Source of the DNA: Epiperipatus broadwayi
Lineage: Eukaryota > Onychophora > Udeonychophora > Euonychophora > Peripatidae
Reading direction: 5' to 3'
DNA length: 64,000 bases
NCBI GenBank assembly: GCA_028023455.1
Contig: JAQFVV010006425.1
Coordinates: forward strand, 618,001 to 682,000
This document shows positions 11,760-24,699 of this stretch, in pieces. The translations under genes and the position numbers were made by a program. The notes under the pieces are model-generated. The model did not search any database, was not told the DNA's origin, and was given only the letters and a program-made list of their open reading frames with translations. The number at the start of each line of letters is the position of its first letter. The first letter of the stretch is position 1.

Positions 11760-12980
11760 TATATAAGAAACATTTAGTATAATCAAGGTACATACTGCTT
11801 TATAATTACATATTTTCATTATACAGTTATGTTTCTGAAAAATTACTTTACAAATATAAACTCAAAAATAAAATTAATCTGAAAAAGAATGTATCAACTT
11901 TGCACATAGAAAAAAAAAACAGTAATAAAAAAAATATATAATGTAACAGATGTTATTTTTAACCTTCACATAAAAAAAAAGTATTTTAATGGGGAAATAA
12001 TTATCCAGCAAAGTTTTATTGGTAAAATGAATTTTCATAAAGAATACATTCAAACTATGAAATTATTTTTAAAATATCAATATTCCACACATATTTACAA
12101 AAGAACATAAGAAGTGGAAAGTTCTTATTTAACAGTGAGAATTTTTTATTTGGCAGTAGTCTCTTTTTTTTTTGTCTTGAGTAAGCATTCAGTTGATTAT
12201 TTTTTTGCTAAACTATATTATCACATATTTTTAAAAAAAACAAACAAATATTTTGCAAAATAAAATTAAATAAAAAATAATGGTCAATTTGTATTTTTCA
12301 ATTTTGAAAAGCTGATATCAATTTGTTAAAAGATGAAGTAATACATTTTGCAGTGAATATCTTTTTGTAAAGGTGGAATGCTTGATTTTCACAAATTGAT
12401 TTTTCACTGAAATTTGGTGACATTTTTGTTACCAAAAAGTCAAAATTGTAAAATGAATGCTAAAAATAGTTGAAAATAGAGCACTCTGAATTTGACTGGA
12501 GGAGTTAAATGATGTATTGGTAGCAATTACTATACTATAAACTTGTTTTGCAATGTGGTAAAAGAATTAAAAAAATTATAATTTCTTAATAAATATTTTA
12601 TAAATTCATGTAGAGTGAGGCAGAATTTAGCAGTTCAGAAAGTATCAAAATTATGTGGAGACAATTTTATCTAATAATCATTTTTGCCATGTACTAATTA
12701 TTTTTTTTCTTCCCTAGCAATCTTTTCTCAAGGGAATATATTTTATTCTAGTTTTTATTATTGTACATTTCAATTTTGCATTACATTTTTTGTTTGTTTT
12801 GTTTTTATTATTATTATCTACATAAAGCAATTGAGATATAGAATGGTGTTGTAACAAGGATTTACAATCATGTTAGCAAATATAAATATAAACATTATAT
12901 AAAATTTTATTTTATACTATTCACTGAGTAGAAATACCCAATTATATGATCACCAAGAACAAATATAAATTTGGGTGCAT
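11760..12980. other. AT-rich stretch, nothing recognised
   Basis: No supported feature. The part at 12600-12660 (tgtagagtgaggcagaattt and following) is slightly less AT-rich but unassigned. Confidence 0.5.
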
Positions 12981-12981
12981 C

Positions 12982-14427
<1,446 letters not shown>

Positions 14428-14429
14428 TC

Positions 14430-14560
14430 AGCATTTATTTTTATAGCGTCTGTATACAATTGTAATTACATTCATATCGGCCTTTCAAGCCAAATTGTGC
14501 AAACGCTTTTGCGAGTGTTAAATAATAAATGAATACCCTCTGACCAAACAAGTAAATTGC
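14430..14560. repeat. Single arm of repeat family 3 next to an (AAT)n array
   Basis: The words tttttatagcgtctgtatac, tttcaagcc, gcgagtgttaaataataaat and gaatacc correspond in order to the arm of the palindrome at 56.5-56.9 kb and to 52.5-52.7 kb. All three copies adjoin (ATT)n-type arrays. The start resembles the reverse complement of agcgctatataaataaatta at 56943-56962. This looks like the 3' end of a retroelement whose tail is a trinucleotide repeat. Confidence 0.6.
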
Positions 14561-16415
14561 ATGCACACACTATATATCTATACTGTAATACTACAGTATC
14601 TCTATAAATCGGCTGGGATAAATTTAAAACTAAAAAATTATTGGCTTTTATTTTTATGATTAAACAAATGTTTTCATCATTATCACTGGTTATACAGCAT
14701 AGAATATAGTCATTATCATGTTTAAATAGTCTCTCATACCAATATTTATAAGGAATATAATGTTATAAAGCATTTTACATTGCTTTCAAAGCATTTTCAC
14801 ATAAACTTTGATATGTATATAATTAAATACATACACTTTAATTCTATTCTTATTAAGAAATAAAATTATTAATTGCTTAAATTAAATGAAGTGCTACACA
14901 CATAAAACAAATAATTCAAAAATATAATTATAAATCCAACATTACAGTTTTATTTATGTGTAAAATAAATATTTTTTACATTATATATGTGGTGTGCATG
15001 TATGTGGTCGCTTACGTATTTACATGTAATAAAAATTAATTGATTTACATTTTTATTTAGCAAAGTTCAACTTAGTTATTAGAATATTTATTAAATAGTA
15101 AATTATTTATTTAAAAGTCAATTTAAATTTGTTTAGAATAAATATCTAGAAATTTAGGATATATGATTTATTTATGTTGAATAAATATTTGTTAAAAATT
15201 TTTTTTTCATAAACTCAGAAATAAAATTTACTGTCTTGGTTCAAAAATCTTAACTCCAACATTTTGAGCAGTAGAAACAATGACAACTTTCTTGGAGAAA
15301 TCAAGAAACCTCAATGCATAATGGATATTATGTCATCCAAATGTCATGTGATCATTGTTATAAGATGTGAGAAATTGTTACAAATTTTTAGTGCATATAG
15401 GTCCTAAACAGCTTCACATTTTAAGTAGCCTTTGTTTTCAGCTACATAATGGCACGCTAAAGTTACTGATCATTCAGATGCCTTTGCTAGGTTACTTTTC
15501 ATCATTCTAGGAAAAAGATTAACAACAGCAAATAAACAGAAACCATTATCAACTAATTAATTAATTCATCAATTCATTATTTCAAGAAATCTCATTTATT
15601 ATAGTCAACTTCTCATTATTTCAATGCATCATTGGATCTTTCTTCAATTGAAAGTAATGATAAATAGCTGATATAAATTTTGAAAGTTGTAATTCTTAAT
15701 TTCAAGCAAGTTGTCACTGAAATTATTTATAAAGATAATTATTTTTTTCACTTTAAAAAAGAATGAGTGTAGGTATTAATAGAAAATGTATCTCTTCAAT
15801 TATGAAAAGAAACATTTTTTAATAATAATTTTTCTACTCGTATTGCTTCATATAAGCTTGTTGCTAAAATGAATTTTAATTCAAAAGTAATAAAAATGGT
15901 TTTGTTATTAATAATAAATTATGTGCGTTATCAGAGATACCATCAGAATATTAACATCATGGATTAAAGTTTGACAAATGAATGGATTCATTTTATATTT
16001 CAAATTAATTGAGTTTGAGTGCTAAATTGTTGAATAAAAATTATAGCATCTGTTTAAAGGAATTAAATTACTATGTATAACAAACAAGCTACAAATGTAT
16101 ATTCAATACATGGAGAATTTCATTAAGAAATATCCATCTAAATATTTAAATAAAATTCCTGAATTCTGGATTACCAAAAGTAAATATTGGATTCAATACA
16201 TTCCCCAAGTTATAAGTATACTTAAAATGGATTAATGTATCAAATATGGATTATCAAGCACATTATATGGAATTTATTACTGTTTATGTTATGTCCAGAA
16301 AGGATGATATTATATAAGTGAAAAGAGTTGGGCAAAATACCTGATAGATTATTTAATATACTTTTTTCTTTTTTAATTAATTAATATTTTAGTTATTTAT
16401 TAATATATGTGAAGC
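14561..16415. other. AT-rich stretch, nothing recognised
   Basis: No supported coding or RNA feature. About 15240-15500 is less AT-rich (actccaacattttgagcag and following) and may be a further transposon relic, but no motif is readable. Confidence 0.5.
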
Positions 16416-16419
16416 ACTT

Positions 16420-17045
16420 TAAAGAGAAGCTATAGAGAGTGCAATAAATATTAAATGGTAAGCACTTTTGAGGCCATTTGCCTCATATTCATAGTGATAA
16501 TGTGAACTGCAGAACAAAGAAATGAAGGTGATATGCAAAGTATATGCAAATGATTTAGATAGCCCAATGTTTAGACATGTCAAAGCAGGCATCATGTTTA
16601 TTGATAGAGTTATTGTTGCCATTAATGAAGTACACTTCTCTAATTTTCGTTTGATGTTGTTATTCTCTATGTAGGCTATTTTGGGGTTGGAGGGTTCAAA
16701 TATATGGCCTGTTTTCTTGAAATGCTCTAAAATGTTGAAAAATTATCATTATTTTTTTTGATCTATTGTAGATGTATCTATGCTGAGCGGTCCTGTTGGT
16801 TATGCCAGCTTTGGTTTCACCATAATAAATGGTGCCGCATCTGGGTTGGGGGCATGAGATACTATAAATGACACAAATGGTCTGAGAAGGGTCGATTTTA
16901 CTTTTAGAATTATTGATTAGATGATTGGTGCAAGGGCTGTGTGAAAACTGATTTTAAATTTGTTGGCCAAGGCTTTAATTAGTTGGTTGGAGATTTTAGG
17001 TATATGTGGGAGGGTAATATATGGAAGCTTAGTATCATTATTATT
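16420..17045 (-). mobile_element. Penelope-like element fragment with GIY-YIG domain
   Basis: The minus strand near 16835-16770 reads GTIYYGETKAGITNRTAQHR, a clear GIY-YIG nuclease signature of the Penelope-like type (IYYGET-x(n)-R-x-x-QH). After a frameshift it continues as EHFKKTGHIFEPSNPKIAY and IENNNIKRKLE at about 16740-16640, the usual C-terminal part of this domain. Downstream, FINGNN-like and SKHWAI-like traces remain. Several frameshifts are present and the reverse transcriptase part is absent. A second fragment in the opposite orientation follows directly. Confidence 0.8.
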
Positions 17046-17078
17046 AATATAGCTTTACCTCTCACTATATGTAAAATA

Positions 17079-17544
17079 TATAATTGTTAATTAGAGAAGA
17101 TATAAATTAGTAATAAAGTTTATCAGCTATATATTATGGTGAAATGAAAGCTACAATCAATACTAGACTGGCTCAACATATTTACACATTTAACAGAGCT
17201 CAGAAAAACAGCAACACATCCTCTGTATTTTTGGAGCATGCCAATCTGGACACAACTTCACACCCACCAATTCCATAATATTGTGCTCAGAATCAAATGA
17301 TCACAAAAGAAAAATAAAGGAGGCATTTTACATCAATGGAAACATCCATGTCATTAATAGAAAAGACACTTTCTTCGAGATCTCAAAGAAATGGGCTACA
17401 TAATACTAGCTTATTTGAATATTTGTATTTTCATATATTTTATTATACATTTTATGAAGGCTATGAATATGAGGCATGGGTCCTCGAAAACATTAAGCCG
17501 TTAAACTTTAATACTAATTTATATCTTCTCTAATTAACAATTAT
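17079..17544 (+). mobile_element. Penelope-like GIY-YIG fragment inside a 33-bp inverted repeat
   Basis: From 17129 the plus strand reads IYYGEMKATINTRLAQHIYT, the GIY-YIG core. It continues with SSVFLEHANLD, SESNDHKRKIKEAFYING, NIHVINRKDTFF and EISKKWAT, and ends at a stop (17401-17403). A frameshift and a stop near 17275 break it. The part is bordered by tataattgttaattagagaa (from 17079) and its exact inverted copy ending at 17544. The paired arms match for about 33 bp. Penelope-like elements often carry terminal repeats in odd arrangements, so this may be the natural 3' end structure. Confidence 0.8.
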
Positions 17545-17603
17545 ATATCATTATTATTGTTTGTTAATATAATAAAGTTTTCTCAGATATTACTTTGCTA
17601 CCA

Positions 17604-17826
17604 AACATCACATGATCACCATCTCTTATACTAGCATATAATTGTTATTAAACAAGGCAAAACTCTCCATACAGTAGTGCCACCCTGTGCCAACCAGAAT
17701 AATCAATGGATGTCAGAAGATAGGCACTAGATAGGGATTTTATGCACAAGCCTTCTGTCAACCATTGATTACTCTGGTTGGCACAGAGTGGCACTACTGT
17801 GTGGAGAGTTTTACTTTGTTTAATAT
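17604..17826. mobile_element. Palindromic repeat family 1, copy b
   Basis: The left part runs catcacatgatcaccatctc, then ttattaaacaaggcaaaact and gtagtgccaccctgtgccaa. The right part returns as ttggcacagagtggcactac and ggagagttttactttg. The arms pair nearly perfectly from about 17654 to 17826 around a short centre containing aggcactagatagggatttt. No coding capacity. This is the shortest of the well-paired copies. Confidence 0.8.
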
Positions 17827-18559
17827 TACTATTTAGTATTTTTATTTAATATTATTATTGTTGTTGAGATTGAATAGTATTGAATGTGATTTATTTTAGG
17901 GTCAGATTTGTACAAATATAAGTGATTATCAAATTTATATAAAACTGCTATATTGCAAATATTAATAATGTTTAATGGATTCTTAAAATTTTAACCTCAA
18001 GCTTAAGTGGAGTTAATTACCCATATGTGCATAAGTAAATCTGTAAGAAATATTTTCTGCGCCACTCTTATCTGTCAGTATTAATTTTTCATAGTTATCT
18101 GATGTGTAATAAGTGAGACTGATGACTTAGTTATATTTGGGTTAGCAAAGTAGCACTCTTAACATTTCAGCTTGCAAATGAATCCAGTAAAAGAAACTCA
18201 AATTAAAATAAGTAAATCCAAAATGGCAAATATCACTTGCTTCTCTTAAAAGAGTGAAAACTGCTCCAATATTATTAAATAAGGTTGATTAATAGTGATT
18301 GGATTAGTAAAACAAACTATTTAAGAATGACTATAAAACATTTATCTTTTATGATTATGATAATTATTATTCTCCAATATTTAAATTGTGGATTATTTTG
18401 AAATAAGTTAATGTCTTCACAACTCTGTCTGACAACACACTTGATATATCCTTTAGAAATTGAACTATAATATTTACTAGATACATTATATATGTTTTTT
18501 ACTATTATTATTTGTTCTTCTTATTGATTTTATATAATGCAATAAAGTAATTGTTAATT
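17827..18559. other. AT-rich stretch between two palindromes
   Basis: No supported feature. Single-copy AT-rich DNA as far as I can see. Confidence 0.5.
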
Positions 18560-18568
18560 TTTAACACT

Positions 18569-18902
18569 ACATCACATGACCACCACTTCTTATGCTTGTG
18601 TATAACTGGTTTAAAACAGGCAAAATTCACTATATGTATTGCCATACACAGCAAGCTAGAGTAATCAATGGATTCCAGAAGGCTTGTGCATAAAATCCCT
18701 ATCTAGTGCCTACTCAACCAATATCCCCCAGATTAGTTTCTGGCTCATTGACGAAGGCCAAAAGCCAGAAACTAGTCTGGAGATATTGATTGAGTAGGCA
18801 CTAGATAGGGATTTTATGCACAAGCCTTCTGGCATACATTGATTACTCTAGCTTGTTGTGTGTGACAATATGTATAGTGAGTTTTTGACTTTTTGAAAAA
18901 AA
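18569..18902. mobile_element. Palindromic repeat family 1, copy c
   Basis: The left arm runs acatcacatgaccaccactt, aaacaggcaaaattcac, ccagaaggcttgtgcataaa, tagtgcctactcaaccaata, gattagtttctggc. The right arm is its inverse (gccagaaactagtctgg, attgagtaggcactagatag and so on) and ends gtgagtttttgac. A short loop with attgacgaaggcc lies at the centre. A 9-bp direct repeat tttaacact at 18560-18568 and 18903-18911 may be a target duplication, although the right end has extra A residues. Confidence 0.8.
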
Positions 18903-18956
18903 TTTAACACTTCTCTCTCATTGTTAATTTGATACATCATTGATGCATATTCACAA

Positions 18957-19295
18957 TGTTAAAGCTCTTAAAACAGGCCAAACTCTCTATATGTATTGCC
19001 ACTCAGTGGATGCCAGAAGGCTTGTGCATGAAATCTCCATCTGGTGCCTACTCATACAATATCCCCAGACTAGTTTCTGGCTTGTGGCCTTCGTCAGTAC
19101 TCTCATATCCAAGGCTCCTCACTGACAAAGTCCACAAGCCAGAAACTAACCTGGGGTGGGGATTTTATGCACACACCTTCTGGCATACATTGATTACTCT
19201 GGCTTGCATTGGGTGGCAATGCATATAGAGAGTTTTTTTCTGCTTTAATAACAGTTATAAGCAAGTATAAGAAATGGTGATCATGTGATGGTTAT
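18957..19295. mobile_element. Palindromic repeat family 1, copy d (opposite orientation)
   Basis: The left arm begins cttaaaacaggccaaactct and contains gccagaaggcttgtgcatga. The right arm mirrors it and ends with the outer flank ttataagcaagtataagaaa and gtgatcatgtgatgg. In copies b, c and f the same outer flank is on the left, so this copy is inverted. The centre has gtactctcatatccaaggct, shared with the larger copy at 53.3-53.5 kb. The short open frames here are artefacts. Confidence 0.8.
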
Positions 19296-21507
19296 ATATT
19301 AAAGATGGTATTTCAGATATAAAATTTACACATAAAAGTTATATAGATGCTATCTGAAACATGAAAGTATTGGATAGGATGGTGTACATAAAGTCACTTA
19401 TACATTGTCATAATGTAGAATGCATAAACATAATTGATATCCATGGATTTATTTTCTTACTTTATATAACCCTGAGATACATTATTAGTTAACTTTGTAT
19501 TTACTTTGCTAGCCTTATTTTTTAAAACCTAGATTAAGTTACTCTTATTTAGAGCTTAGTTACAAACCATACAACTATAATGATTTTATTGGTTTGCATA
19601 TATATCAACATAATTTTATTACATATATAAAAAGCAAAAGATTATTATGCATTAATCTTATTTATTTATTAGTACATAAAACAAATTTAGATATAACACA
19701 CTTAACATCATTATCATTTTCAACCATTGTTAATTCAAGTGCAGGACGATCATCCTTCCAAGTTCAGTATAGTTTCTTTCATCCTAGTTTCTTTTCTCTT
19801 CACCATTTCAGAAAACATCCTTCATTTACCTAATGAGTGATTTCATTTTATAGCTTTTACAATTTTTTTAGATTTATGTTAAGAACTACAACGATTCATT
19901 TAGTGTCATCTCTTCTAACACAACATATTCAGGCCAGATTCATTTCAGCCTCTTAATTTTTTTAAATGTTTCAATGATGTTGTTTTGAAAGGTAATGCAT
20001 ATATTTAATATGTTCAATTTACTGTTGTTACTCTCTTATTTTATTACATGGCTTGAAGTCTCTGTATTGTTTTTTGTTATTTATCTAAGTATTATAACCA
20101 TATAATTGGTAAAATATATTTATTAAAATTTTCATTTTCTATAGCAGTATATTTTCTTCTTAATTTTTTTTCCCATATCCATATTTATCCACATTTATCT
20201 AAAGCACTTTCACTTAGTAGTCATTTTCTGAAGATAGGAATACAATTCCCATAACACTTTAAAAATATTGGAACAGATTAATGGCACTGCCTATATCTAC
20301 AGTTTAATTTTCTATTTTCCATTACAATAAAAACTCGCTAGATCTTAATCTGAATAATATGCAGTTGGTAGTTTTTAAGTAGAGTAATTTATCTTGCTAC
20401 TCTACTTCATATACCATCAATAATTACAATATTATTCTTCAATTTTTATTTATAACAAAGCCCAATCATTATTACTTTCAATGTCTATGCCTTTACAATA
20501 AAGTTCATGTCCACGTTTAAAAACAATTCCCTCTTCCTTTTTCATTTACTTCCTCATGTTTGGCAATGACCTATTTAATATCTGATAATTTTCCCAATTA
20601 ATTCAATAAATTGATATATAGTTGTAGATAATTAAATGAAAGAGCCATAGACAACCTGTGTTCATATTCAGGTGATTTTTTTATATTCCCTTTTTTTGGT
20701 TATCGACTAGTACCATGCCAGATAATTTTACTATCTTCGGGGAATAGAAACCATAACGTAGTTTACTTATTATGATTTTAAATATAAAATGGAACGAGCA
20801 CTGAAACACATAGATCTTTTTCTCCTACCTTTAAAATAATTCCAACTGATGTTTCAGTTAAGAACTAGTCATCAACTAATAAAAGAGAACGTGTTTTTTT
20901 CATATTCATATTCAATAATAAAACCCACTAAACTAACTGTAGTGGTGTAATGCACATTTATGGTTATTTCCACCTGATTCATTTACCATATAAATAATCT
21001 CATACAAACACCACTAAAATGACCAGAACACAGATAGTGGGCACTAAGGACTTTTTTCTGCTCTTTCCTTTATAACATTAAAGAAATATAAAAGGATATT
21101 TTTTAATTAATAGAAATTTTCTGCAACCACATACATACATTATACATCTATTCTATATTCATATTTATCTCTGCTAATGTTATAATGATTCTTTTTGATA
21201 AATATAATTGATCACTTTTTTGTGTTTTTATTGTCATTAAATTAGAATATTATATGATTTGATTTGAATTGTTTAACAAAAATTATAAGCTGCAATAAAT
21301 GTTTTCGTTTCTAAAGCTCTCTCGATGGTGACATAAGAAATCACTAATCTCTTTTTCTGCCGAACATTTAATTACATTTACATATTTAAAAATAGTTTTC
21401 TGAGATTAAGGTGGAGAAACAGCTTCTGAAAGAACATTTAAACCATCCGTAATACTGTAATATGTATACACAAAATATATTCAAAATGCATAATGGTTGA
21501 CCTGAGG

Positions 21508-21512
<5 letters not shown>
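19296..21512. other. AT-rich stretch, nothing recognised
   Basis: No gene supported. The 79-codon frame at 19594-19833 and others lack motifs. The part at 21300-21440 is slightly less AT-rich but unassigned. Confidence 0.5.

Positions 21513-21540
<28 letters not shown>
21513..21540. repeat. (TA)n microsatellite
   Basis: About 14 TA units in AT-rich DNA. Confidence 0.85.
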
Positions 21541-21542
<2 letters not shown>

Positions 21543-21789
21543 TCTTAATAATGTAACTTTATCCAAATATGCAAAGCAACTCCAAAACCGAAATGTTAGA
21601 ATAAATTATGTTAAGAGAAAGTCATGAATAGGCAAACTACCACCAATAATTATCATATTGTCATAGTTTACTGTTTCATAGATAACACAACTTATCTTAA
21701 CATAGAATTCTTATTTGCATATTACACACAATGATAAACTCAGTTTTACTTAGTTTATGTACACGAGTTCTCTTTCTGTAGGAAATTCA

Positions 21790-22460
<671 letters not shown>

Positions 22461-22900
22461 GGTTAATTACATTACCATTTTCATTTAAATTTTAAATTGA
22501 TTTACAGTATAGTTATTCCGAAAATTTAATATAGATTTTACTTCAAATGCAAAATAATATACAATTCTATTATAAAATAAAAATATATTTATTTGATATT
22601 CAATACTAAATTGTATAGTTTATTATTTTTTAAATAATATGTTGACATTACCATTTTTTTTTGTCATGCAAATCGGGACCTGTTCATTATTTTTTTAATA
22701 ATAATATGCTTGCATGTAAATAAATATAATATTTAATATAATGTGATTTTCAAGCGCTTGGATGTTGTGCTAGGAAAAGTTTACAATTTATAAGTTTTAA
22801 GTTAACTTTAGCGCTTTCGAAACCTACTTATGGTTTTCTATTCATAACATTGAATTTTGAGCATGAGGTTGGAATATATATATATATATAATATACATTT
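22461..22900. other. AT-rich stretch, nothing recognised
   Basis: No supported feature apart from a short (TA)n tract at about 22875-22892 just before the LINE fragment. Confidence 0.5.
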
Positions 22901-23697
22901 GTTTAGATTATTTAAATCATTTAGATTTTGTAGATGATGTAGTTGTTTTTGCAAATAATGCTTTAGAACTTCAGGAAATGTTTCAGGAGTTATCAGATGA
23001 AAGTAAGGATGTGGGACAAAAGATGAATGTTAAAAAGACTAAAGTAATGTTTAATCGATTTTCTCAAAATATGAAAATAAAGATTATTATGAGGAATTAG
23101 AAAAAGTTAACAGCTACAAATACCTTGGTTAGTTTATTACTATAGATGGAAACATAATGATTAAATTAATCATAGAATTAAACTTGGTTGGAGTGTTTTT
23201 GGTAGAAATAACTGGATACTAAAAGAAAAAATGCCTATGTATTTGAAAGGGAAGGTTTTTAATAAATGTGTTTTATCAGTTCTCACTTATGGATGTGAGA
23301 CTTGGACACTTAATATAAGAACAATACAGAGACTTCAAACAACTCAAAGAAGTATGGAGAGATGCATGTTGGGAGTAACAAGAAGAGATCAAAAATGCAA
23401 TATATGGGTAAGAACAAACAGATGTTACTGAATTCATTGAAAAAATTAAAAGACAAGTGGATTTAGGCTGGACATATTGCTAGAAGATATGATAATGGAT
23501 GGGAAATTGAAATCTTAAACTGGATTTCAAGAGATTGCAAAAGACGCAGAAAGAGACCACATGTGTGATGGATGGATGAAATAAGAAAGTGTGCAGTAGT
23601 GATGTGAAGAAGAGAAGCTAAACATTGGAGAAGATGGATTGAACTTAAAGAGACCTTCATCCTGCAGTGGTATGATAATGGTTGATGATGATGCAGG
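22901..23697 (+). mobile_element. RTE-type LINE, 3' part of the polymerase
   Basis: The order is typical of RTE-clade elements. FVDDVVVFANNALELQEM from about 22927 is the catalytic F/YADD box with Ala replaced by Val. MNVKKTKVMFN near 23020-23055 and YKYLG near 23120 follow, then RIKLGWSVFGRNNW, KGKVFNKCVLSVLTYGCETW (about 23247-23306) and RSMERCMLGVTRRDQ (to about 23395). A WxGHI-like and RKRPHV-like tail follows to about 23680. Stops and frameshifts occur at several places. It ends in ggttgatgatgatgcagggg, the GATGAT-type tail common at RTE 3' ends. The endonuclease and N-terminal RT are missing (5' truncation). Confidence 0.88.
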
Positions 23698-23799
23698 GGA
23701 TTAGATATCCCACTTTTTGTCAGGGGTAAACAATATTCTTTTTTATTTATGGAGTTGGAATTGTTAACTATAGGTCATGCCTCCTTGATATTGAACTTG

Positions 23800-24060
23800 T
23801 TATTATTTCTTTGATGCATGCCATGCTGGATACTGTGAACTCAAATGTAAGGCCCATTGCATTTTACTGTTTGAGAAATATGGATTTATATTCTCGATTA
23901 CCTCTGATGCTTTTGTAAAGATACTAATATTGTGATAGTCTTGCAGTGGGCTGGCATGTGATTCACCATAGTAGATTATGTTGTATCTGGCTTGGGTGCA
24001 TGTGATCTTGTATATTGTGTGAAACATTTGTTCTGTAGGAAGGTTATTTTTTGAGTTGTT
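23800..24060 (-). mobile_element. Third Penelope-like GIY-YIG fragment
   Basis: The minus strand carries MFHTIYKITCTQARYN followed by IIYYGESHA and then SIFTKASEVIENI, at about 24027-23870. The spacing IYKITC-x(n)-YYGES matches the GIY-YIG start of Penelope-like elements. There is no reverse transcriptase part. It lies just downstream of, and opposite to, the RTE fragment, so the two insertions are independent or nested. Confidence 0.6.
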
Positions 24061-24287
24061 TATTAGTTTGTTATTGAGGGTGAAGTATAACTTACTCTAT
24101 GTGATTTGGAACAGTTTAGTTCATTTTTGACTATCTTTGGAATATAAGGAATTAGTATAGTAAAATAAATAAAAAAATAAACTGTTTTTTTTTTTTTAAT
24201 GTTTAACATCATAAGTAAAAATATTTGCTCATACAAGTTTATGTTAGCCAAAATTATTTATAGAATACTTTTACCTATTTTTTTCTC
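24061..24287. other. AT-rich stretch, nothing recognised
   Basis: A minus-strand frame at 24063-24251 is Lys/Ile/Tyr-rich chance coding. Nothing else seen. Confidence 0.5.
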
Positions 24288-24693
24288 ATGTTGGACTATT
24301 TCCATCATTTATGAGTGAATGTTGAATGTACAGAAAATTTTAAACTTTATTTAAACTTTCCAAATACAAACAACTTGTTAGTAATAACACACAAATAGAC
24401 AATACAGGTTAGTAATTACAAAACGTTTTGAGTATTATTCTCCACTCTTCTTCAGGTGTTGCTGGTCTATATGCACAGTGACAATATTCACTTAGAAGTT
24501 GAACTCACACCTTTAGATTCTTGAATATTGAATTTAAGGCAAACTCTCTGCCAACTGTTGTGTAATTAATAACCTGTGTTGTCTATTTGTGTGTTATTAC
24601 TAACAAGTTGTTTGTATTTGAAAAGTTTAAATAAAGTTTAAAATTTTCTATACATTCTACATTCACTCATAAATGCTGGAAATAGTCCAACAT
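24288..24693. mobile_element. Foldback element with 132-bp arms
   Basis: The left arm (24288-24419) and right arm (24562-24693) are inverted copies with only a few differences. atgttggactatttccatca at the left end mirrors the right end. cttgttagtaataacacaca and gacaatacaggttagtaatt pair with their complements. The unique centre of 142 bp contains cgttttgagtattattctcc and ttcttcaggtgttgctggtc. There is no coding capacity. The high identity of the arms suggests a young insertion or gene conversion between arms. Confidence 0.9.
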
Positions 24694-24699
24694 ATCACA

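Noticed and set aside
18940-19228. Two overlapping frames of 61 and 90 codons
   Set aside because: They lie inside palindromic family-1 copy d, and the same sequence is disrupted in the other copies.
23463-23660. 65-codon minus-strand frame
   Set aside because: It is the antisense shadow of the RTE C-terminal region.
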